Shown: one piece after another, positions 7,093 through 13,875 of the stretch | Numbering within the stretch: position 1 is the first letter of the stretch | Layout of the letters: each line of letters begins with the position of its first letter | Assembly (NCBI GenBank): GCA_027014185.1 | Contig: JALWEK010000211.1 | Location: forward strand, 1 to 13,979 | Reading direction: 5' to 3' | Length of the DNA: 13,979 bases | Origin: Aquificaceae bacterium | Lineage (GTDB): Bacteria; Aquificota; Aquificia; Aquificales; Aquificaceae | Notes under the pieces: model-generated | Told to the model about the DNA's origin: nothing | Databases searched by the model: none | What the model saw: the letters and a program-made list of their open reading frames with translations, nothing else | Made by a program: the position numbers and the translations under genes

Positions 7093-7741
7093 GCTCAGCT
7101 ACAGTCCTCTTCTCCTCACCCTCCCCTTCGCCGTCTTTGATCTCCTCTATGAGCTTGTAATCGTGTATTACACCGGCCTTGGCGAGGTTGTTTAGAGCCG
7201 TTACCACCTTCTCTATGTCGAGTCCCGTCTCCAGGGCAGCGGTTGAGAGGTCGAAGGTAAGTTTTCCTTCTCCCATGGGCTCGGTGTCCCTCAGCTTATC
7301 CACTATGTAATTTCCCATAACTATCATCAGCTTCGAGTTTATAGCGTTTATGAGCCTCCTGTTCAGGTTGTAAAGCCTTTTCGTCAGGACACCGATTATA
7401 TAGGAAGAGACTTCCGGAACGCTGCTGATAACCTCCAAGAACTCGTCCTTTCCGAAGCTGATGGCTTTTAGATCTGATACAGCCCTTACGGTTGCCGTCC
7501 TCTCTATCCCCATGAAAACCCCCATCTCCCCTATTATCGATCCCGGGCCAGCGGTACCTATGAGTACGTCGTTCCCCATAGGATCCTTCTTCGTAACGTT
7601 TACAAAACCCTTCTCGATAACGTATATTCTGTCCGACTCCTGACCTTCCTCCATGAGGATGTCTCCGAGCTTAAAACTCTCTTCTTTGCCTCTGCTCTTG
7701 AGCAGGTTTACCAGCTCCTCTGTAAGCTTCGTTGGTTCCAT
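7037..7741 (-). CDS. CRP/FNR-family cyclic-nucleotide-binding regulator
   Basis: 234 residues. The N-terminal cNMP-binding beta-roll covers about 5-115, with an intact phosphate-binding cassette GEMGVFMGIERTATVRA at 71-87 (Glu72, Arg81, Thr82 correspond to the cAMP contacts Glu72, Arg82, Ser83 of E. coli CRP). A long dimerisation helix spans about 110-150, then a helix-turn-helix/winged domain at 160-200 (DLSTAALETGLDIEKVVTAL). The recognition helix lacks the Arg residues that CRP uses for DNA contact, and the protein ends in an acidic GEGEGEE linker and a short helix, a tail not found in E. coli CRP. ATG 7741 has AGGAGGG 4 nt upstream. It lies 20 nt after the phosphodiesterase gene on the same strand, so it is probably the sensor for the nucleotide that the upstream cyclase makes. 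Confidence 0.85.
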   Translation of the reverse strand: MEPTKLTEELVNLLKSRGKEESFKLGDILMEEGQESDRIYVIEKGFVNVTKKDPMGNDVLIGTAGPGSIIGEMGVFMGIERTATVRAVSDLKAISFGKDEFLEVISSVPEVSSYIIGVLTKRLYNLNRRLINAINSKLMIVMGNYIVDKLRDTEPMGEGKLTFDLSTAALETGLDIEKVVTALNNLAKAGVIHDYKLIEEIKDGEGEGEEKRTVAELTADPQQIKSYLKTISYI

Positions 7742-7761
7742 GGTTCCCTCCTCTTATAAGG

Positions 7762-8523
7762 CTATATTATAATTTCGTCGCCATCCTGTAGAACTTTTAC
7801 CTGAGGCAGCTCCCCCTTTATCTCTTCCAAAAGCTCCTCTATCGAGTTCGGTTTGAGGTGCATCACGTAAAGGTCCACATCTCTATCGAGGTTCTCCAGC
7901 TCTTCCTTGAGCGTCTTGGGTGTGTGATGCTTGCTCACCTCCGCCAAGTTGTGCATATAGCTGGGATATGATATCTCGGTGATAAGAGCCTTTATCTCGT
8001 AATCCCCGTTTATCGTATTCCATACCTCAGGGTTCTTATAAGTGTCCCCTGTGATCAGAACTCCCTTCCCATCCCTCTTTATCACGTAGCTGAGGGCAGG
8101 AATAGTGTGGTTGCTTGGAAACGTCTTTATCCTTAAATCCTCGAGCTCGAACTCGACGTAGGGCTCTATCTCGATGTAGTTAACCGCGTAGTCCCCGGAG
8201 TTTATGAGCCTTATGGAGCTAAACTCAGGCCATATGTTCCAGTTCATTACGTGTTCTTTTATCGCATCCAGGGTCTCCCTGAGACCGTATATGTTCAGGG
8301 GCCTTTCCCTGTACCTGAAGGTGTAATCGATCATGAAGGGTATATCGACAATGTGATCGAGATGCGCGTGGGTAAGGAGAACGTGGTCTATCTTCAGACA
8401 GTCTTTTCCCAAGCTCTTCATCACGTTTCCAGCGTCCAGGATAACCCGCTCGGTCAGCTGAAAGCATGTAGTTCCCAGATCCCTGTATCTCCCCCCGTAA
8501 GCTCCCAGAACCTTTATTCTCAT
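7762..8523 (-). CDS. Class II 3',5'-cyclic-nucleotide phosphodiesterase (metallo-beta-lactamase fold)
   Basis: 253 residues. Expected to hydrolyse cAMP (or cGMP) to the 5'-nucleotide with a di-metal site. Motifs: the N-terminal LGAYGGRYRDLGTTCF at 6-21, VILDAG at 27-32, metal-binding THAHLDH at 51-57 (His52, His54, Asp56, His57), third His in SNHT (139), LITGDT (Asp160) and C-terminal MHLKP (His222). The segment EHVMNWNIWPEF at 90-101 is the signature that separates class II phosphodiesterases (yeast PDE1 type) from RNase Z and generic beta-lactamase-fold hydrolases. ATG 8523 is chosen because AGGGAG lies 5 nt upstream and the first motif follows directly; a start at 8556 would only extend into the cyclase gene. 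The start shares one base with the cyclase stop (TGATG). An RNase Z-like role is the main alternative but fits less well with the neighbours. Confidence 0.85.
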   Translation of the reverse strand: MRIKVLGAYGGRYRDLGTTCFQLTERVILDAGNVMKSLGKDCLKIDHVLLTHAHLDHIVDIPFMIDYTFRYRERPLNIYGLRETLDAIKEHVMNWNIWPEFSSIRLINSGDYAVNYIEIEPYVEFELEDLRIKTFPSNHTIPALSYVIKRDGKGVLITGDTYKNPEVWNTINGDYEIKALITEISYPSYMHNLAEVSKHHTPKTLKEELENLDRDVDLYVMHLKPNSIEELLEEIKGELPQVKVLQDGDEIII

Positions 8524-10595
8524 CACTTCTCCCTCGCCACGTATATACCGGTCCACCTCTCGGGCGGTCTCTCTATAAGTTCCTTACATCTTCTTACAAA
8601 GACACTGCTGGCCCTATCCCCGAACCTTATCCCGACCTCCTCGAAGAGGAGCATGGCAGTTTCGAAGTTCCCTCTCATATACTCATCCAGTGCCTTTTCA
8701 AAAGCCTCCGCCATCTTTCTGTTCTCCTCCGTATCCTCCAAAAGCTCGTAGATAGCGACTGCCTCTTCCTTCCCCTTCACCCTGACCACGTCGAGCCTCC
8801 GCGTTAGGAAGGTATCACCCACCTCCTCCTTCGTAAACTCACTCAGGATTATGTTAACGCCGTAGAGCTTGGTGAGACCCTCCAGCCTGGAGGCGAGGTT
8901 TACCGTATCCCCGATAGCTGTGTAATCGAACCTCTGCTTAGATCCCATGTTCCCCACAACCGCCTCCCCTGTGTTTATCCCCACACCTATACTTAGCTTT
9001 ACCCCGTAATTCTTCTCAAATTCTGGATTCAGATCCTCAAGCCGTTTAACCATCTCCAACGCCGAGCTGCAGGCTTTCTCCGCGTGTCTTTCCACGCTTA
9101 CGGGAGCGTTGAATAGAGCCATTATCGCGTCCCCTATGTACTTGTCGAGCATCCCCCCGTTTTTCAGTATCACCTCGGTCATGGGTGTGAGGAATGTGTT
9201 CAGGAGATTCACAAGGCTCTCTGGATCGAGCTTTTCTGAAAGGGATGTAAAACCCCTTATGTCCGAAAAGAGAACCGTTACCCTCCTCTTCTCTCCCCCA
9301 AGCTTGAGGCGGTCTGGATTTCTGGTTATTATCTGCAGAAGCTGGGGGGAAACGTAACTGCTGAAGGCCCTCTTGAGCTCCCTTACATCCTTCTCTGCAA
9401 CCAGGATGCTTATCCCCTCCTGAGCTAGAAGGGATAGGAGGAAGCCGGACATGGGATAGAAGAGGTTCAGCTCTACACCGGCGTAGGAAAATAGGACGAA
9501 GGATATAACCGGATATAGTAAAAGCACCGGTAGGTAACCCAAGAACCTGGCCCTGAAGTTTTTCAGCCTTTGAGCCACCACCGGAACTCCCGCGAGAAGA
9601 ACCAGGGAAAACAGGTCCAGGATGGGATGCGACTTTATGAAGTGAGAGGATATAAAGTTGGAGAAGGTGAAGGCGTGGAGGAATACTCCTGGGGTCACGG
9701 GGTTCATCGGGGTTGGCCTCACGTCGTATATACCTATCTCGGTAGCTCCCACGAAAACCGCCTTTCCTCTAAAGAAGTCCTTTCCCACGCGCCCTTCTAT
9801 CACATCCACCGCCGACACAAGCTTTAGCTTATCCTCGACGTAGAAGTTTATCTTGTGAAATCTACCATCGTACACGGGAACCTCTTTTCCTCTATATACG
9901 AGCTTCTCTATACCCTCTTCGGAAAGCTCCATATAGAGATCCTTACCTTCGTAGAACCTAAGGGCCTGTAGAGCAAGGGGTAGGTAAACGCCTCCCCTGA
10001 AGATATAAGCCAAGGTGTACCTTCTGTATATTCCGTCGGGGTCAGGTTCTGCGTTCAGGTACCCAAGGGCAAGAGCCCCACGAGAGATCTCAGGGATGTT
10101 GAGCTCCACATAAGGCGGCTCTAAGAGTCCCACTACTTTAGAGTTGAGTTTGAACCTTAAGAACTCACTGTCCTCAAGAAGCCTCAGGGCCTCCTGGTCT
10201 TCGCTCTGGGTGGAGCTGAGCCTGAAGAAGTACCCCAGGATTACCCTGCCGTGCCCTGCCACGCTACTTGCGAGGGCCTCATCGTTCTGAGGGTCCTCCT
10301 TTTCAGAGAAGACTATATCCATTGCCACCACCTTAGCCTCGAAGAGGTTGTCTATGAGTTTTGCTACTACCTTTCTGTTCCAGGGCCACCTTCCGAGCTC
10401 GTTCACGCTCTTCTCGTCTATAGCCACGACCACAATATTTTCGGAGGGCCGCGGATCCGCACCGAGGAGAGATCTTACATGGAACTTAGTATCCTCTATT
10501 CTAAGGGCCACACGCTCCAAGATCTGAGGCTTACTCCAGAAGAGCAGCGAAAGTATGCCAACTACAAGGACAAGCCCTAAAAGCCTGTAGCTCAC
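8523..10595 (-). CDS. CHASE2-class III adenylyl cyclase
   Basis: 690 residues. Inner-membrane cyclase that should make cAMP from ATP in response to a periplasmic signal. Order: N-terminal helix at 4-20; periplasmic CHASE2 sensor at about 30-318, including the hallmark TPGVFLHAFTFSNF at 301-314; three helices at about 325-343, 351-373 and 378-399; linker; cyclase domain at 437-620; TPR-like C-terminal stretch at 625-675 ending PPERWTGIYVAREK. Catalytic residues are complete: metal Asp445 (FSDIRGFT) and Asp489 (KYIGDA), adenine-selecting Lys485, Thr559 (YTAIGDTVN) and transition-state Asn566 and Arg570. Thr instead of Asp at 559 is the class IIIb signature. The start is GTG; an in-frame stop at 10602-10604 forbids a longer protein and there is no Shine-Dalgarno, so it may be leaderless. 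The downstream phosphodiesterase gene overlaps by 1 nt. Confidence 0.93.
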   Translation of the reverse strand: MSYRLLGLVLVVGILSLLFWSKPQILERVALRIEDTKFHVRSLLGADPRPSENIVVVAIDEKSVNELGRWPWNRKVVAKLIDNLFEAKVVAMDIVFSEKEDPQNDEALASSVAGHGRVILGYFFRLSSTQSEDQEALRLLEDSEFLRFKLNSKVVGLLEPPYVELNIPEISRGALALGYLNAEPDPDGIYRRYTLAYIFRGGVYLPLALQALRFYEGKDLYMELSEEGIEKLVYRGKEVPVYDGRFHKINFYVEDKLKLVSAVDVIEGRVGKDFFRGKAVFVGATEIGIYDVRPTPMNPVTPGVFLHAFTFSNFISSHFIKSHPILDLFSLVLLAGVPVVAQRLKNFRARFLGYLPVLLLYPVISFVLFSYAGVELNLFYPMSGFLLSLLAQEGISILVAEKDVRELKRAFSSYVSPQLLQIITRNPDRLKLGGEKRRVTVLFSDIRGFTSLSEKLDPESLVNLLNTFLTPMTEVILKNGGMLDKYIGDAIMALFNAPVSVERHAEKACSSALEMVKRLEDLNPEFEKNYGVKLSIGVGINTGEAVVGNMGSKQRFDYTAIGDTVNLASRLEGLTKLYGVNIILSEFTKEEVGDTFLTRRLDVVRVKGKEEAVAIYELLEDTEENRKMAEAFEKALDEYMRGNFETAMLLFEEVGIRFGDRASSVFVRRCKELIERPPERWTGIYVAREK

Positions 10596-10621
10596 TAGAG
10601 ATTAAGATAAATTATTTTCCT
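10596..10621. promoter_or_regulatory. 26-bp divergent spacer, probable bidirectional leaderless starts
   Basis: Only 26 AT-rich bases separate the GTG of the cyclase (minus) from the ATG of the M20 gene (plus). Neither start has a purine-rich Shine-Dalgarno sequence. TAAATT at 10608-10613 (plus) and TATCTT at 10609-10604 (minus) are -10-like and would place transcription starts at or next to each start codon. Any -35 elements would lie inside the opposing gene. No CRP-type palindrome is visible here. Confidence 0.35.
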
Positions 10622-11689
10622 ATGAAACTCGAAAGAAGGGCCGCGGAGCTTCTGAAAGAGCTTATCTCCATAAACAGCGTATCTGGGAGGGAAGAGAGTA
10701 TCCAGAGATTTATAGAGAACAGACTAAAGGATCTTGGGCTTGACGTCAAAAGACAACCTGTGGAGGGGAGTAGGTTCAACCTGATCTACTACGGAAAGAA
10801 GCCTTTTCTTATCTCTTGCCATGTGGATACTGTTCCCCCTGCGGGCATGAGAGATGCCTTTAAACCGAGGGAAGTAGAAGGGAGAATTTACGGCAGAGGA
10901 GCCAGCGATGTAAAGGGTGCCCTCGCATCCCTTCTGGCTGCTATAGAGGCTTTCAGGGAGAAGTACCCAGGAGAGGTTATTCCTGTATCCCTCGCGTTCG
11001 TTGTGGATGAGGAGAACAACTCGGCACTCGGATCTGAAATAGCTAAGGAAGCCTTCTCCAAAGCTGAGTTCTGTCTAGTTCTCGAGCCAACATACGGCCT
11101 CCTTTGCACATCGCAGAGCGGGGCCTTGGAGTTCTCAATCAGAGTGGAAGGTGAGGGAGCTCACGCTGCCGAATTCGAAAAGGTCGAGAACCCGGTGAAG
11201 GTATGCATGAGGCTGGTAGATCTTTTGGAAAGGAAGCTCGGGAGGCCCGTGAACGTGATACACATAAAGGGAGGTTCTAAGAACTACCTAGTCCCCAAGA
11301 GCTGCTACGCCCTAATGGAGGTCAAAATCTTCGAGGGGGAAAACTGGGAAGAGGTTGAGGAGAAGGTGAAGGAGGCTATCAAGGAACTCGAAACCTCCTG
11401 CAGGGTTACTTACGAACGCGAGGATGCGGAGGGCTTTATAAGGTTCAGAGGGAGCGAGTTTTTAGATCTGCTAAAGGATGCCTTCAAGGAGTCTGTGGGC
11501 GAAGAGCTGAAAGAGGGAACCATGCCCTCCTGGACGGACGCCGCCAACTACCACAGGGCGGGCCTGAGCTGTGTGGTCTTCGGATACGGGAGTTTGAAAG
11601 ACAGCCACACGGAGAGGGAAAGCATAAAGGTGGAGGAGCTCGGTAGGATGGCCAGCTTCTTCCTGAGGCTCTTAGAGAGGCTGAGATGA
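10622..11689 (+). CDS. M20-family metallo-deacylase/peptidase (ArgE/DapE type)
   Basis: 355 residues. Zinc-dependent hydrolase of the ArgE/DapE/LysK/carboxypeptidase G2 group, acting in the cytoplasm on an N-acyl amino acid or small peptide. Catalytic and metal residues are present: His67 and Asp69 in SCHVDTVPP, bridging Asp96 in GRGASDVKG, Glu130/Glu131 in VVDEENN, Glu155 in VLEPT, and His329 in DSHTE. The lid/dimerisation domain (about 165-275) carries GEGAHAAE at 177-184. The exact substrate cannot be read from the motifs. The gene overlaps proB by 4 nt (ATGA), so a role in glutamate, proline, ornithine or lysine metabolism is likely; ArgE-like deacetylation is one possibility. ATG 10622 has no Shine-Dalgarno and lies 26 bp from the divergent cyclase gene. 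Confidence 0.85.
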   Translation: MKLERRAAELLKELISINSVSGREESIQRFIENRLKDLGLDVKRQPVEGSRFNLIYYGKKPFLISCHVDTVPPAGMRDAFKPREVEGRIYGRGASDVKGALASLLAAIEAFREKYPGEVIPVSLAFVVDEENNSALGSEIAKEAFSKAEFCLVLEPTYGLLCTSQSGALEFSIRVEGEGAHAAEFEKVENPVKVCMRLVDLLERKLGRPVNVIHIKGGSKNYLVPKSCYALMEVKIFEGENWEEVEEKVKEAIKELETSCRVTYEREDAEGFIRFRGSEFLDLLKDAFKESVGEELKEGTMPSWTDAANYHRAGLSCVVFGYGSLKDSHTERESIKVEELGRMASFFLRLLERLR

Positions 11690-12756
11690 GGATAATCTTT
11701 AAGGTAGGCTCTAACCTTCTTCAAACTGGTAAGGGGGATATAGATTTAGGCTTTATCTCCAAGCTCGCCGAGTCTTTTAAGGATCTGAAAGACAGAGGAG
11801 ACGAGGTTCTCCTGGTTTCCTCCGGGGCGGTTCTGTGCGGTGCTAAGAAGCTAGGATTTGGAGAGAGGCCCTCTGAACTTACGTTGAGACAGGCACTCGC
11901 AGGTATAGGTCAGGCTTACCTTATGCATCTGTACGATACAGTCTTCTCAAACTACGGCCTAACTGTGGGCCAGGTTCTCCTAACCAGCGATGTCTTTAGA
12001 AAGGAGAACGAGGACAGGTTTAAGAACGCCCAGAATACCTTGGAGAGGATGCTCGAGCTCGGAGTCGTTCCCATCATAAACGAGAACGACACGGTGGCGG
12101 TGAGCGAGCTTATATTCGGGGACAACGATTTCCTATCGGTTTACGTGAGCTATATGATGAAGGCTGACCTGCTCGTTATACTCTCCTCCGCGGGAGGCCT
12201 TCTGGATAAGGAAGGTAGGGTGGTGGGTGAGGTGAGAGATGTTGAGGAAGCTCTATCCCTTGTTAAGGGAACCGGGAGCGAGTTCGGGAGCGGTGGGATG
12301 AGGAGCAAATTAGAGGCAACGCGTCTCGCCCTGTCGATAGGGGTTCCCGTCATAATCACGGGTAAGGGGGACGACCTCGTATCTGTGAGAGAACTCAAAA
12401 CCAAAGGGACCCTGTTCAGACCTGCAGGCAAGAGGCTGAGAAGGAAGCTCAAGACTATAGCCATGATGGAAGAGCCAAAAGGTGTTGTGTTCATAGACGA
12501 GGGGGCGGTAAAGGCCCTCAAGGAGGGGAAAAGCCTCCTTCCTGCCGGAGTTGTGAAGGTGGAGGGTAACTTCTCCAGGGGTGACGTGGTAAGCATAATG
12601 AACCCTGCGGGGATACTGGTGGGGAAGGGTAAGGTGAACTTCTCCAGGGAGGAGATAGATAAGGTCAAGGGTATGAAAGGCTACCAGGTGAAAGAGATCC
12701 TCGGGACGAGCAAGGAGGAGGTGATCCACAGGGACAACCTGGTGGTCTTTCAGTAG
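11686..12756 (+). CDS. proB: Glutamate 5-kinase with PUA domain
   Basis: 356 residues, normal for the long form of ProB. Phosphorylates glutamate to gamma-glutamyl phosphate, the first step of proline synthesis. The amino-acid kinase domain (about 1-245) has FKVGSNLL at 5-12, LLVSSGAV at 42-49, PIINENDTVAV at 129-139, FGDNDFLSVYV at 144-154, LLVILSSAGGL at 162-172 and GSGGMRSKLEA at 201-211. The C-terminal PUA domain (about 265-352) includes DEGAVKAL and the HRDNLVVF end. ATG 11686 overlaps the M20 gene's stop as ATGA, implying translational coupling; the codons just upstream supply no separate leader. proA is not in the window. The 3' end overlaps the convergent DUF218 gene by 7 nt. Confidence 0.95.
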   Translation: MRIIFKVGSNLLQTGKGDIDLGFISKLAESFKDLKDRGDEVLLVSSGAVLCGAKKLGFGERPSELTLRQALAGIGQAYLMHLYDTVFSNYGLTVGQVLLTSDVFRKENEDRFKNAQNTLERMLELGVVPIINENDTVAVSELIFGDNDFLSVYVSYMMKADLLVILSSAGGLLDKEGRVVGEVRDVEEALSLVKGTGSEFGSGGMRSKLEATRLALSIGVPVIITGKGDDLVSVRELKTKGTLFRPAGKRLRRKLKTIAMMEEPKGVVFIDEGAVKALKEGKSLLPAGVVKVEGNFSRGDVVSIMNPAGILVGKGKVNFSREEIDKVKGMKGYQVKEILGTSKEEVIHRDNLVVFQ

Positions 12757-13469
12757 AAGAGCATGTAAAAGAGGAGTCCTATGTACTCCCTTATCGCTAT
12801 CGAGGAGTCGTAGAAGACGCTGTATTTGGGGAAGAGGCTGTAGAGGTTGTATCTGCCCTCGAACTTGAAGTCGGTGGGGTAGGGTATTACCGGGAGGCCC
12901 GCCTTTTTAAAGATCATCACCGCTCTGGGCATGTGGAAGGCGGAGGTAACGAGTATGGGCTTTTTGCATCCCACCTTCTTGCATATCCCCTTCACCTGGA
13001 GAGCATTCTCTCTCGTGTCCCTACTTTTGAAATCAGCGTATATGTCCTTCTCGTCCACGCCGAACTCGAGGAGCAAATCCCTCATAACCTTCGCCTCGGG
13101 TATTGTCCCTATGGATGCTCCCCCAGAGAGGATGAGAGGCCTTCCCGTTTTCCTGTGGAGGAGGAAGCCCGTTATAAGCCTCTTGTAGGAGCTGGCCTTC
13201 AGGTATCCCGAGTTGTAGGCCCCTCCTCCGAGAACCACTATCACGTCTCCCTCTATAACCTCTGGCCTCTTGTACCTGCTCTCGAGAGGGTAGAAGAGAA
13301 GGTCCTTCACCGGCTCGATGGAGATTAGGTATAGGGAAAGGGCTCCAGCGTAGGCGAGTAGTGAGACTATCTTTTTCCTTTTGCTCAGGACACCTATCAG
13401 GAGGAAGAGGAGTATGTATATTCCAGGAGGCAGAATGAGGTAGGACAGGAGCTTCTTGAGGAAGAACAT
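12750..13469 (-). CDS. DUF218/YdcF-SanA-ElyC family membrane protein
   Basis: 239 residues. Two N-terminal membrane helices (about 7-28 and 34-51) are followed by a DUF218 domain at about 74-235. Motifs: VIVVLGGGAY at 76-85, LILSGGASIGTIPEA at 112-126, KSRDTRENA at 148-156, LVTSAFHMPRAVMIF at 173-187 and the PYPTDF segment at 196-201. The two-helix plus DUF218 plan matches ElyC (YcbC) of E. coli, which is linked to envelope/peptidoglycan carrier metabolism; the biochemical activity of the family is unsettled. The start at 13469 is 1 nt after the exbD stop, so translation is coupled to exbD. Its 3' end overlaps proB by 7 nt. Confidence 0.85.
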   Translation of the reverse strand: MFFLKKLLSYLILPPGIYILLFLLIGVLSKRKKIVSLLAYAGALSLYLISIEPVKDLLFYPLESRYKRPEVIEGDVIVVLGGGAYNSGYLKASSYKRLITGFLLHRKTGRPLILSGGASIGTIPEAKVMRDLLLEFGVDEKDIYADFKSRDTRENALQVKGICKKVGCKKPILVTSAFHMPRAVMIFKKAGLPVIPYPTDFKFEGRYNLYSLFPKYSVFYDSSIAIREYIGLLFYMLFY

Positions 13470-13470
13470 C

Positions 13471-13872
13471 TCAGCTCTTCTTTCTGACGGCTATTATCAC
13501 GTTCTCGACGCCAGCCTTCTTGGCGGCGTCCATCACGTAGACCACGAACTTGTGCTTTGCGTCCTCGTCCGCCTCTATTATTAGGTACGAGGGCTTCCTG
13601 CTCTTTAAAAACTTCTCAATCCCCTTTATGTCCGAGGGTCTTCCCTCCAAGAGGAGAGAGCCGTTCTTTGTTATCTGGACCTTGGCAGCCCTTATCCTCT
13701 GTGTCTCCCCCTTCTCCGCCTGGGGTAGCTTGACCGCCAGGAAGGTTATAGGGGATTGGAAGGCAAGGACCGCGAGGAACAGAAATACCGCCAGGAGTGT
13801 GTCCACGAGGGGGACAACGTCTATGTAAGCCCTCTCGTCAGCCCCGAGCCGTGCCCTTCTTCTTAAGTTCAT
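13471..13872 (-). CDS. exbD: ExbD/TolR-family energy-transducing protein
   Basis: 133 residues, typical. A short basic cytoplasmic N-terminus (MNLRRRARLG), one membrane helix at about 20-41 and a periplasmic domain. The motif YIDVVPLVDTLLAVFLFL carries the conserved membrane Asp (Asp24) that works in proton-driven rotation with ExbB. The periplasmic part has the usual ending (DAAKKAGVENVIIAV). It forms an inner-membrane motor that powers TonB or TolA. Sequence alone does not separate ExbD from TolR, and no tonB, tolA or pal is in the window. Starts 3 nt after the exbB stop with GGAG upstream; followed after 1 nt by the DUF218 gene. Confidence 0.92.
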   Translation of the reverse strand: MNLRRRARLGADERAYIDVVPLVDTLLAVFLFLAVLAFQSPITFLAVKLPQAEKGETQRIRAAKVQITKNGSLLLEGRPSDIKGIEKFLKSRKPSYLIIEADEDAKHKFVVYVMDAAKKAGVENVIIAVRKKS

Positions 13873-13875
13873 CCC

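Noticed and set aside
7923..7939. CRP-site-like TGTGA...TCACC
   Set aside because: The half-sites are separated by 7 nt instead of 6, it lies inside the phosphodiesterase coding region over a HHTP motif, and it is not near a start.
8524..8556. Earlier start for the phosphodiesterase at 8556
   Set aside because: The added 11 residues lie in the cyclase gene and are unlike the family N-terminus; ATG 8523 has a good Shine-Dalgarno and begins right at the conserved motif.
12150..12729. Two minus-strand ORFs antisense to proB
   Set aside because: Ser/Pro/Leu-rich shadows opposite a conserved kinase, with no plausible ribosome binding site.
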